Source: Klebsiella pneumoniae
Lineage (GTDB): Bacteria; Pseudomonadota; Gammaproteobacteria; Eutrophobiales; Eutrophobiaceae
DNA length: 64,000 nt
Direction: 5' to 3'
Assembly (NCBI GenBank): GCA_945878555.1
Contig: CAMDWI010000008.1
Location: 1 to 64,000 of the forward strand
Part shown: one piece after another, positions 52,338 to 61,105 of the stretch
Layout: each line of letters opens with the position of its first letter
Numbering within the stretch: the stretch's first letter is position 1
Made by a program: the position numbers and the translations under genes
Notes under the pieces: generated by a model
Database searches by the model: none
What the model was told of the DNA's origin: nothing
What the model saw: only the letters and a program-made list of their open reading frames with translations

Positions 52338-52692
52338 GGGGGCTACTTATCATGGTATCGATCACTGTTTTCCCACACACGCCATTCCTGATATTGAATG
52401 GACCCATGAATCCAACCGTAGGTAGCACGCCCACAGCACGCAGCGGTTACAACCAGCAATGTGCCCCTCAAATTGAGATGGTTGTATTAATATACTGGGT
52501 ATAGTAGAGTCAAATTATAATCAAACAACTAACGAAGGGTCGTTGGTTTCTGGTTATTTGAGTGGGGTTGTTTTTGTTAAGTCTTATGTACATATGTTCC
52601 TATCGTTCAGATGATGATACAGAGGGATTAAGCACGCAGAATATCTTGGTAGTTGTAGAATAATAAACATATATACTCGGGGGGGTATTATC
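52338..52692. other. AT-rich gene-free region upstream of the TonB receptor gene
   Basis: About 355 bp without a gene, AT-rich near 52480-52680. It should carry the promoter of the TonB receptor gene. It ends in a run of seven G (52679-52685) located 7 bp before the ATG, in the place of a ribosome site. Confidence 0.5.
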
Positions 52693-55491
52693 ATGCTTAT
52701 CAAGGGAAAGGGTAACAAAAATTGCCTGTATATTGTTTTAGTTAATTCAATTATCTCATCAGTATTCCTATATATACCCGTTCTCCAGGCGCAGCAGGCT
52801 CTCGAAGAAGTCATTGTAACGGCCCAGCGTCGGGAGCAATCGATTCAGGAAGTCCCGATATCACTGGAGGCCTTTTCCGGCGATCTGCTTATTAGTGAAG
52901 GGCTACGGTCTATGGAAGATTTATCAAATTTCTCTCCCAGTGTCGAAATCGATGTTCGGACGATGGACCAGGACGTTGCAATTCGCGGACTGGGTACGAC
53001 AGGGAATAACCTTGGCCTGGAGCAGGCGGCCCCTATATTCGTTGATGGGGTTCATTTCGGACGAACTTCAATGATCCAGAGTGCTTTCCTGGATCTGGAA
53101 CGGGTAGAAGTATTACGCGGTCCTCAGCCAGTCTACTTCGGTCAGAATGCTACAGCCGGGGCATTCAGTCTGACTACTCGCAAACCTTCGCCTGAATGGC
53201 AAGGTGATATCAACCTCGAGTATGGTGATTTTGGACGTGTAGGTGTAGAAGGTGGAGTTGGTGGACCTATAACCGACACACTGGGTGTACGTATAGCCGG
53301 ACAATATGACAAAACGAGCGGTTACCTACAAGACATTGTGACTGGCGGCATGTTTCCTAAAGTTAAGCAATCCGCTGCCCGAGTTACACTGCAATGGACG
53401 CCAACCGACGCCTTTGAGATGACGTTAAAGGCCGACTGGTCGCAGCAGCGCAAAGGTGGAGACGGAACGGCGCGGTGTCTTACAGTCGCCAGCGCCGTTG
53501 CCGCGGGGACTCCACTCCCCGATCAGGACGAAGATGCTATCTTGATACCCGGTAATCCCGCATCCGATTACTTCAGCAACGAAGTTTATAAATTCCTGCC
53601 ACTTCCGGATTGCAGCGAAGGTGGTAAATTCGAAAGAATCGGTGTTATGCAGGGTGGCGCACAGACATTCACACCCATCCCGGTTATCCGTCATAGTCGT
53701 AGTGGCACAGGCATCATTGATATATCTACCATTGATTTCAGTGATAGCGGTAACGGCGTGGCAGTAGATAAATATCAGGCCCACGATGACTCTGACACCT
53801 TGCATTACCGACTGGGAATGAGCTATCGCTTTGATAATGGCAGTGTAATTGATTCAAGTACAGCCTATGTAGATTATGCCAGGGGCACCAATCATGATAA
53901 CGCCAATTCACCTATCGCGGGCAACCATCAAGTACGTGGTGAAGTTTTCGATATGATGAGTCAGGATTTACGCTATTACTCACCGAGAGGGGGCATGATT
54001 GAGTGGGAGGCCGGTGCCTACTGGCAGAAGGAAGACCTCGATATCGGCAATATAGGTGATCCAAAATATGCGACGATTTCAATCAGGGGTTTTTTAAATA
54101 ATCCAGTATGGCGCTATGGGAACTGGCAAGATGCAGATTGGTTAAGTGCTTATGGGAACTTTACTTTCAACTTCTTCGATGATAAGGCATCCATTGATAT
54201 CGGCGGGCGTTATTCCGACATAAGCAAAGTTTCATACGCTTCAGCTGAGGGCGCTCATTACATTTTTGATATCAATCCCGATGGTGTTGGCGATCCCAAT
54301 CCTGGTGACGGTATTGTTCGATCAACAAATCTGGATGGTACGGTCAGAAACGTCACGAGTCAGATATTTGATTGCGCCACCGGCTACTTTGCTTGTGGTG
54401 ATTTCGGTGCCGGGTACTGGACCCATGCCTGGCGTACAAGTCACATACCGGATGCATGGCACACCCAAGGTCCTGCCGCACTAGGACCCTTCTTTACCGG
54501 TAGTGGTGATGGTGGCACAGGCCCGCTACCAAATTTAAATTCAGGACCGCTACTGCGCGAACTCAAGGAAAACAGTTTTGACCCTCAGATCACCCTGCGT
54601 TATCGGGCTTCCGAGGACCTATCTTTCTATGGCAAATGGGCGACGGCCTACAAAGCTGGTGGGGCTAATATCAAAACCGGTATTTTAGTTGTCCGCGACC
54701 AATTTAATGTTGGAGGCGAGTATGCCGAGACCTTTGAGGTCGGAGCCAAGGGCAGTTTATTGGATGGCCTTGCCAATTATAATCTGACCGTGTTCACAAT
54801 AACGATAGATGATATGCAGATTGACACCAGGATACCTGTACTCGATCCAAGTACTTCTTCATCGGCATTAACGGGCCTTAGAGTTACCACCAACGCAGGT
54901 AAACAGCGGACTCGTGGTATCGAACTGGATGCGCGCTGGGCCGTGACTGAGCATTTGACAGCAGGTTTCTCAGGGGCTCTCATGGACGGGGTTATGCTGA
55001 AATATGAAGGGGCCGGTTGTACCGACTTCGAGTTTGAGCAGGCCGACACCGGACCCTGCCTTACCGCACAGGAGTCCATCGACATCTATGGGACTACGGG
55101 TTTCGGGGGCACTATCGACCGCAGTGGTTCAAAGGCGCCACGTACACCGGACTGGAAGTTTATAGTAGATCTGGACTACTGGATTCCAATGTTTGATGAT
55201 TATAAACTTAGTCTGGGCACCAAAACGACATTCTCAGATGGCTATATTTATAATGTCTCAAGTTTCGATCGGGAGGAAGCATATCCCAAGCGTGTTATTG
55301 CCAATCTAAATGCCGGTTACGGTGACCTGGATGGTACCTGGAATCTGCAATTCTACGCGCGTAATATCTTCAATGCGGGTGTAGAATTTTTCCCTGAATA
55401 TGTTGTCGATCCCGGCTGGATTCGAGGTATACCCTTGAGCGCCAGAAACTGGAGGTCCTATGGAGTTCAATTCAAGTATAATTATAATTAA
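52693..55491 (+). CDS. TonB-dependent outer-membrane receptor
   Basis: A 932-aa receptor with a signal peptide (cleavage near LQAQQALEE), TonB box EEVIVTAQRREQS, plug domain (~50-165: VPISLEAFSGDLL, VAIRGLGTTGNN, LEVLRGPQ-like VEVLRGPQPVYFGQNATAG) and a beta-barrel ending NWRSYGVQFKYNYN. The EEVIVTAQRR box and RGPQ...GAFSLTTRKP plug are typical of the Fe-siderophore/saccharide-type receptors of marine proteobacteria. The imported substrate is unknown. A G7 tract serves as its ribosome site. A strong terminator follows (55509). Confidence 0.93.
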   Translation: MLIKGKGNKNCLYIVLVNSIISSVFLYIPVLQAQQALEEVIVTAQRREQSIQEVPISLEAFSGDLLISEGLRSMEDLSNFSPSVEIDVRTMDQDVAIRGLGTTGNNLGLEQAAPIFVDGVHFGRTSMIQSAFLDLERVEVLRGPQPVYFGQNATAGAFSLTTRKPSPEWQGDINLEYGDFGRVGVEGGVGGPITDTLGVRIAGQYDKTSGYLQDIVTGGMFPKVKQSAARVTLQWTPTDAFEMTLKADWSQQRKGGDGTARCLTVASAVAAGTPLPDQDEDAILIPGNPASDYFSNEVYKFLPLPDCSEGGKFERIGVMQGGAQTFTPIPVIRHSRSGTGIIDISTIDFSDSGNGVAVDKYQAHDDSDTLHYRLGMSYRFDNGSVIDSSTAYVDYARGTNHDNANSPIAGNHQVRGEVFDMMSQDLRYYSPRGGMIEWEAGAYWQKEDLDIGNIGDPKYATISIRGFLNNPVWRYGNWQDADWLSAYGNFTFNFFDDKASIDIGGRYSDISKVSYASAEGAHYIFDINPDGVGDPNPGDGIVRSTNLDGTVRNVTSQIFDCATGYFACGDFGAGYWTHAWRTSHIPDAWHTQGPAALGPFFTGSGDGGTGPLPNLNSGPLLRELKENSFDPQITLRYRASEDLSFYGKWATAYKAGGANIKTGILVVRDQFNVGGEYAETFEVGAKGSLLDGLANYNLTVFTITIDDMQIDTRIPVLDPSTSSSALTGLRVTTNAGKQRTRGIELDARWAVTEHLTAGFSGALMDGVMLKYEGAGCTDFEFEQADTGPCLTAQESIDIYGTTGFGGTIDRSGSKAPRTPDWKFIVDLDYWIPMFDDYKLSLGTKTTFSDGYIYNVSSFDREEAYPKRVIANLNAGYGDLDGTWNLQFYARNIFNAGVEFFPEYVVDPGWIRGIPLSARNWRSYGVQFKYNYN

Positions 55492-55508
55492 ATAATCAAA
55501 GATCCAAG

Positions 55509-55541
55509 AGCCGGGGGTATCTGAATACCCCGGCTTATTTA
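55509..55541 (+). terminator. Intrinsic terminator after the TonB receptor gene
   Basis: AGCCGGGGGTAT pairs with ATACCCCGGCT (one bulged G), with a short loop and TTATTTATT after it. It is 18 bp after the stop codon, so the DUF1592 gene needs its own promoter in 55542-55769. Confidence 0.78.
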
Positions 55542-55769
55542 TTGCTAGTATGCCAAGTGCCGGTGGCGTTGGAACTCTCGCGTCAGGCCTATAACACCCG
55601 GTCGATTGACTCTATGCTTGCTACAATAATTAATGTCGTGATTGCCGTATGATTGAACATATTCACCTAAAATTACCTATACTGTTTATAAGTACCCTTA
55701 GATCATATTATTTGCCGAGTCCATAACCTGAATTAAACTCATTTTCAGGTAATTCCCGGGGGGGGGATA

Positions 55770-58175
55770 ATGCGTTCAAATCATATATTGTACTGGCTCC
55801 TGTTAAGTGTATTCAGTCTGCCCGTATCCGCACAGTCAGAACCTGACAGGTTTCAGGGCGTTATCAATCAGTATTGCGTGACCTGCCATAATGATCAGTT
55901 AAAAACGGCTGGCCTGTCCCTGCAGTCTGTAAACGCCGGCAATATCGGAGAAGGCGCAGAACTCTGGGAGAAGATCTTACGTAAAATCAAGGTGAAAACC
56001 ATGCCGCCCGCAGGGATGCCCCGGCCAGACGTTGCAACGTATGAAGCGTTTGCCCGGTTTCTTGAAACTGAACTCGACGGGCATGCCCGCAACAACCCCC
56101 ATCCTGGCAGGCCTGCCATGCGCCGTATTAACCGCACGGAATATACCAACGTTATCCGGGACCTGCTTGCGGTTGAAATCGATGAAGAATCCCTGTTGCC
56201 ACAGGATGATTCCATGTACGGTTTTGACAATATCGGAAGTGTGCTGACCCTGTCGCCAGTACTCACAGAGCAGTATATTGCTGCCGCACGCAAGGTCAGG
56301 CGGCAGGCCATTGGGGAGGTTGATATTCAGCCCTTGTTCGAGATTTATCGTGTCTCGGACAGCTCCTGGCAGGAAGACAGAATGGGCGAGGATCTGCCGT
56401 TTGGTTCGCGGGGGGGGCTGGCTATCAGGCATTTTTTCCCCGTAAATGGCGAATATGAACTCCAGGTGCGTCTGCAACGCAACTCCAGGGATTACATCCG
56501 TGGGCTACAGGATGGTAGTCACCAGATCGATGTACGTGTCGATGGAGAGAGGATAAAACTCTTTACTATCGGTGGCGAAAAACGGGGCAAATCTGCCGGA
56601 ATATTTTCAACGGCGTCCCAGGGCGATATTGAACAGGAAATCTACGAGCGTACCGCCGATGATGCACTGAATGTCCGCTTTTCCAGTGAGGCGGGTTATC
56701 GTCAGGTTACGGTTGCCTTTCTGAAGGATAGTTCGTTTGATGAAGGGCCGTTATACCCTGCTCATACCAATTATGACTTTTCGCAGTACAAAGGCGGCGA
56801 CCCCGGTGTACGCAGTGTTTCTGTTGGCGGGCCCTTCAAGCCTGAAGGAATCGGCCAGACAGTCAGCCGCGAAAAGATCTATATTTGTCAGCCTGCCAGT
56901 CTTGACGATGATGATTGCGCCAAGTCGATACTCACACGCATCGCAACCCGTGCCTTTCGTCGGCAGGTGTTGCCTGCTGAAACAGACGAGCTTATGGGCT
57001 TTTTTAAACGCGGGCAGAAGGAAGGCAGTTTTGATGAAGGCATTGGTCTTGCTATCGAACGCATCCTGGCCGGCCCGGAGTTCCTGTTTATTATCGAAGA
57101 GCAACCCGAATCAGTGGCGGCCGGTGAGATATATGCTATCTCGGATCTCGAACTGGCAACCAAACTGTCGTTGTTTCTCTGGAGCAGTTTCCCGGATGAT
57201 GAGTTACAGCAGATCGCGAGTGCCGGAAAACTGAAGAACTCCAGGGTATTAAACCAGCAAATTAAACGGATGCTGGATGACCCAAGGTCAGATGCCCTGT
57301 TAACGAATTTTGCCTTACAGTGGTTGAACCTGGGAAGATTAAATGCGGCCGCGCCGGATACAGAACTCTTCCCTTACTTTAGTGACAACCTGCGTCAGGC
57401 CTTCCGGACCGAGACCGGGATGTTTCTGAATTACATCATCAAGGAAGATCGTCCCTTGATGGAGCTACTGGATGCGGACTATACCTTTGTTAATGAACTC
57501 CTGGCAGAACATTATGGTATTCCGGATGTAGACGGCAGCCATTTCAGAAAGGTGAAACTGCCGGATCACAACCGTGGTGGCCTGCTGGGACAAGGCAGTG
57601 TACTCACCATAACCTCATACGCCAACCGCACATCACCCGTGATCCGCGGCAAATGGGTGCTGGAAAATATCCTGGGTTCACCACCGCCCCCGCCGCCAGC
57701 CAATGTGCCGGGACTGCGCGACAAAAATGATCAGGGCAAGGTCCTGTCCATGCGCGCCCAGATGGAACAACATCGAGCCAACCCCGTTTGCGCCAGTTGC
57801 CACAAGGTCATGGACCCTATTGGCTTCGCCCTTGAGAATTATGATGGCATAGGTAAGTGGCGGACTATCGATGCTGCCTCGGGATCGGCTATTGATCCCT
57901 CGGGCGCCTTGCCGGACAGTACCCCGTTTGTGGGGCCGGCCGGGCTTAAGGAAGTCATCCTGGAAAAACGCAGCATTGATTTTGTCCTGACCTTTGTAGA
58001 AAAGATCCTGACCTATGCATTGGGACGTGAAGTGGACTACCGGGACGCAGCGACCATACGCTCAATCATCAGCAATACCGAAAAAGATCAGCACAAGATT
58101 TCAGCATTAATCACCGCAATCGTAGAGAGTTCACCTTTCCAAATGAGGAGGGCCGTCAGTCATGATGATCTTTAA
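55770..58175 (+). CDS. DUF1592-type multidomain exported protein with two CxxCH motifs
   Basis: An 801-aa exported protein (signal ending VSAQSEPD). In order: a c-type haem motif CVTCHN (~36), DUF1587 (~115-185, RRINRTEYTNVIRDLLAVEID), a carbohydrate-binding-like beta region (~200-350), DUF1595 (~375-435), DUF1592 (~440-570), DUF1588 (~585-680) and DUF1585 (~700-795). A second CxxCH (CASCHKVMDPIGFALENYDG) lies near 673. These domains occur together mainly in planctomycetes and some proteobacteria; their enzymatic role is unknown. A G9 tract stands 3 bp before the ATG and a G8 tract lies inside the gene (56410-56417). The end overlaps the DUF1552 gene by 14 bp. Confidence 0.9.
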   Translation: MRSNHILYWLLLSVFSLPVSAQSEPDRFQGVINQYCVTCHNDQLKTAGLSLQSVNAGNIGEGAELWEKILRKIKVKTMPPAGMPRPDVATYEAFARFLETELDGHARNNPHPGRPAMRRINRTEYTNVIRDLLAVEIDEESLLPQDDSMYGFDNIGSVLTLSPVLTEQYIAAARKVRRQAIGEVDIQPLFEIYRVSDSSWQEDRMGEDLPFGSRGGLAIRHFFPVNGEYELQVRLQRNSRDYIRGLQDGSHQIDVRVDGERIKLFTIGGEKRGKSAGIFSTASQGDIEQEIYERTADDALNVRFSSEAGYRQVTVAFLKDSSFDEGPLYPAHTNYDFSQYKGGDPGVRSVSVGGPFKPEGIGQTVSREKIYICQPASLDDDDCAKSILTRIATRAFRRQVLPAETDELMGFFKRGQKEGSFDEGIGLAIERILAGPEFLFIIEEQPESVAAGEIYAISDLELATKLSLFLWSSFPDDELQQIASAGKLKNSRVLNQQIKRMLDDPRSDALLTNFALQWLNLGRLNAAAPDTELFPYFSDNLRQAFRTETGMFLNYIIKEDRPLMELLDADYTFVNELLAEHYGIPDVDGSHFRKVKLPDHNRGGLLGQGSVLTITSYANRTSPVIRGKWVLENILGSPPPPPPANVPGLRDKNDQGKVLSMRAQMEQHRANPVCASCHKVMDPIGFALENYDGIGKWRTIDAASGSAIDPSGALPDSTPFVGPAGLKEVILEKRSIDFVLTFVEKILTYALGREVDYRDAATIRSIISNTEKDQHKISALITAIVESSPFQMRRAVSHDDL

Positions 58176-59505
58176 AAAGGCAATTCACCGAAGGACGTTT
58201 CTGAAAGGTGCGGGCGCTTCCATCGCCTTGCCTTTTCTGGATGCCATGGTCCCCGCCCTGGCATCAGCCCGGGACAAGGCCGAGGTTCCCCGTCGATTCT
58301 CTATCCTGTATGCCCCGAACGGGATGAATATGGACCAATGGACACCAACAGCGACGGGCAAGTCGTTTGAGTTGTCTTCAGCGCTGGAACCATTTGCCCG
58401 GTACCGCGACAAGTTGGTTGTTTTGACTGGCCTTGATAATAACGAAGGCGACGCCCTGCCTGGAGAAGGAGAGACGGCCCCCCATGAACGGGCCGGTGGC
58501 GTATTCCTCACGGGTGTACACCCCATCCGCTATGGCCAGACCGGTATATCTCTCGATCAGATTGTCGCTATGGAGCTGGGCCAGAAAACCCAGGTGGCTT
58601 CTCTGGAAATGGGTCTGCATACGTCCGATGTAGTTGGGCATTGTGAGAAAGGCTGGAGCTGCGCGTTCATGAACACCCTCTCATGGCGTACACCCACGAC
58701 GCCATTGCCTGTTGAGTATCGTCCCCGGGCAGTTTTTGAACGATTGTTTGGTGACAATCGCAGTACCGATCCGGATGTCCGGTTGAACCGGATTGAAAAG
58801 GACAAGAGCCTGCTGGATGCAGTTACTGGTGCTGCATCACGCCTGGTAAGCAAGGTCGGACCGGAAGACCGGGTCAGGATCACCGAGTATCTGGATGGAA
58901 TGCGTGATGTTGAACGTCGTATCCAGATGGCAGAACAACAATCGGGTCGGGAAATCCCTTCGGTCGAGCGCCCTTCCGGCGTGCCATCCGGGTTTTCGGA
59001 TCATCTTAAACTCATGTTTGATCTGCAGGTGCTGGCTTACCAGACGGATATGACCAGGATGATCACGTTCATGATGGGACCGGAACAAAGCAATCGTACC
59101 TTCAAGGAAATCGGGGTCCCGGATGTGCATCATTCATTGTCACATCATCAACGCGACCCTGAAAAACTGGAAAAGCTTAGAAAGATTAATCGCTATTACT
59201 CGGAACAGGTGTCCTACTATCTTGATAAACTGGCGGCCACCCCTGACATTGATGGGTCATTGCTGGATAACATCATGATCATGTACGGCAGCGGGATCAG
59301 CGATGGTAACGACCACCTGATGCAAAACCTGCCGCTGGTCCTGCTTGGAGGTGGGTCGGGTCATCTGCAAGGTGGCTTGCACCTGAAGTTCCCGGAAAAG
59401 ACGCCGGTGGCAAATTTATATCTGACTGTCCTCGACAAACTGGGCATACAACTGGAAAACTTTGGTGACAGCCAGGGCCGTCTGGATATTGTATCAATCG
59501 CCTGA
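58162..59505 (+). CDS. Tat-exported DUF1552 protein
   Basis: A 447-aa protein starting with a twin-arginine signal (HRRTFLKGAGASIALPFLDAM). The body has DUF1552 landmarks: RFSILYAPNGMNMDQWTP, ERAGGVFLTGVHP, SLDQIVAMELGQKT and DNIMIMYGSGISDGNDHL. The fold is thought to resemble DUF1501/sulfatase-like proteins, but no reaction is proven. Overlap with the DUF1592-type gene shows translational coupling, and the two families are regular partners. Tat export suggests folding or cofactor loading in the cytoplasm. Confidence 0.92.
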   Translation: MMIFKKAIHRRTFLKGAGASIALPFLDAMVPALASARDKAEVPRRFSILYAPNGMNMDQWTPTATGKSFELSSALEPFARYRDKLVVLTGLDNNEGDALPGEGETAPHERAGGVFLTGVHPIRYGQTGISLDQIVAMELGQKTQVASLEMGLHTSDVVGHCEKGWSCAFMNTLSWRTPTTPLPVEYRPRAVFERLFGDNRSTDPDVRLNRIEKDKSLLDAVTGAASRLVSKVGPEDRVRITEYLDGMRDVERRIQMAEQQSGREIPSVERPSGVPSGFSDHLKLMFDLQVLAYQTDMTRMITFMMGPEQSNRTFKEIGVPDVHHSLSHHQRDPEKLEKLRKINRYYSEQVSYYLDKLAATPDIDGSLLDNIMIMYGSGISDGNDHLMQNLPLVLLGGGSGHLQGGLHLKFPEKTPVANLYLTVLDKLGIQLENFGDSQGRLDIVSIA

Positions 59506-59542
59506 ATCCGGATACGGGATCATAACCAGGATAAATTAATTT

Positions 59543-61024
59543 ATGAAAAGTAACTTCTTATATCCGTTAATCATACTGGTAAATATTACCTTTGCCGTGA
59601 ATGCGGATGGCAACTTCCCCCTGCTTGAAGCCGCCCGTAACCAGGACGTGGATACGGTGAAGGACCTGTTGAAAAGGCGTGTTGATGTCAACCAGATCTA
59701 CAAGGATGGCACTTCGGCCTTACACTGGGCGGCACATTGGGACAATCTGGAACTCGCAAGGTTATTGCTCAAGGCAAAGGCAGATCCGAATCATGCGAAT
59801 GCATACGGGGTGACACCCTTATATCTTGCCTGTACCAATAAAAACGGGGAGCTGGTAAAAAGCCTGTTAAAAGCAGAGGCCAATGCAAACGCGACTTTAT
59901 GGAGTGGCGAGACTGTCTTGATGAATTGCGCCAGACGAGGTGCGACTGATGCTGTGGCGGCATTAATTGAAAATGGTGCAGACGTGAATGCGTCAGAAAC
60001 TGAAAAAGGCCAGTCAGTCCTGATGTGGGCAGCAGCCGAAGGTCATGCGGATGTAGTCAAGCTTCTGCTGGAACACGGAGCGAATATATCATATCGATCA
60101 AAAAATGGATTTACCCCCTTGTTATCTGCAGCCCGGTCTGGTGATGTGGAAACCGCTGGATTATTACTGGCGGACGGTGCTGATCCCAATGAAGGCACAG
60201 ACAAACATGGAAACAGTCTGGTGGTGGCCAGTGCCAGCGGCCATGAAGAACTGTCTGTCTTTTTACTCAAGCATGGCGCAAATCCGGATTCCAGGGATGA
60301 GCATGGTATTACCCCCCTGCACTATTCCGTCCGTAATGGCATGTCGACCGTGAATGGTGTGCGTTACGATGCGGTATATCGCGTGCGCCCCCGGAATATG
60401 CGAGACCTGACCCATAGCCTTTTGCAGGCCGGGGCCGATCCTAATGTACAGATCCAGAAGAGTCACCGGCTGGGACCAGACGGGAGTGCCTTTGAAATGA
60501 CAGGCGCAACACCGTTGATTCTTGCCGCACTGTCAGCAGATGTCGTAACAATGAATCTACTGTCTGAATTCGAGGCCGATCCAGCCATAAAAGCCAAAGA
60601 CGGTGTGACACCGTTAATCGCAGCTGCCCAGTCCGCCTGTACAGGGTCTTGTGCGTTCAGTGGCGGGAATCAGGCAGGTAACGAAACTATTCTCCTCGCA
60701 CTGGAAGCAGTCAAAGCTGCCGTTGAAATGGGGGTTGATATCAATGCCGTCACCGAAAAGGGGCAAACAGCCTTGCACATGGCGGCCTTTACCGGCTCTG
60801 ACGAGATTGTGCAATACCTGGCAGATCATGGGGCCGAGATAAATGTCTCCGACAACTATGGTGAAACTCCCTGGAGTATGGCGTCGGGTATCAGTCCAGT
60901 CATCCGTTATCAGGGTTTATATGGCAAGCATGATAGTACCGCAGCTTTATTATTAAGTCTGGGTGCAAAGGTTGTGACCAGAGAACAAATGGATGACCAA
61001 TCGCCACCGCCACCTGGACAATAA
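59543..61024 (+). CDS. Exported ankyrin-repeat protein
   Basis: A 493-aa protein with a signal peptide (LYPLIILVNITFAVNADG) and about ten ankyrin repeats covering almost all of the mature chain. Examples are DGTSALHWAAHWDNLELARLLL, KGQSVLMWAAAEGHADVVKLLLEHGA and KGQTALHMAAFTGSDEIVQYLADHGAEI. Short non-ankyrin insertions occur near 285-310 and 375-390. It should be periplasmic or surface-exposed and act as a protein-binding scaffold. It lies 37 bp after the DUF1552 gene. Such ankyrin proteins accompany DUF1592/DUF1552 pairs in other genomes as far as I recall. Confidence 0.9.
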   Translation: MKSNFLYPLIILVNITFAVNADGNFPLLEAARNQDVDTVKDLLKRRVDVNQIYKDGTSALHWAAHWDNLELARLLLKAKADPNHANAYGVTPLYLACTNKNGELVKSLLKAEANANATLWSGETVLMNCARRGATDAVAALIENGADVNASETEKGQSVLMWAAAEGHADVVKLLLEHGANISYRSKNGFTPLLSAARSGDVETAGLLLADGADPNEGTDKHGNSLVVASASGHEELSVFLLKHGANPDSRDEHGITPLHYSVRNGMSTVNGVRYDAVYRVRPRNMRDLTHSLLQAGADPNVQIQKSHRLGPDGSAFEMTGATPLILAALSADVVTMNLLSEFEADPAIKAKDGVTPLIAAAQSACTGSCAFSGGNQAGNETILLALEAVKAAVEMGVDINAVTEKGQTALHMAAFTGSDEIVQYLADHGAEINVSDNYGETPWSMASGISPVIRYQGLYGKHDSTAALLLSLGAKVVTREQMDDQSPPPPGQ

Positions 61025-61051
61025 CCAGTTTGCAGTAATCAAAAAATCAAA

Positions 61052-61098
61052 AGAGTCAGTTTCGATAGATATCAGCGGTAACTATCGACTCTGACTCT
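61052..61098. terminator. Bidirectional terminator between convergent genes
   Basis: AGAGTCAG-TT-TCGATAG pairs with CTATCGA-CT-CTGACTCT around a 13-nt loop. On the minus strand it is followed by TTTTGATTTTTT, so it fits best as the terminator of the amidohydrolase gene, and it also lies just after the ankyrin gene. Confidence 0.72.
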
Positions 61099-61105
61099 GT
61101 ATCGA

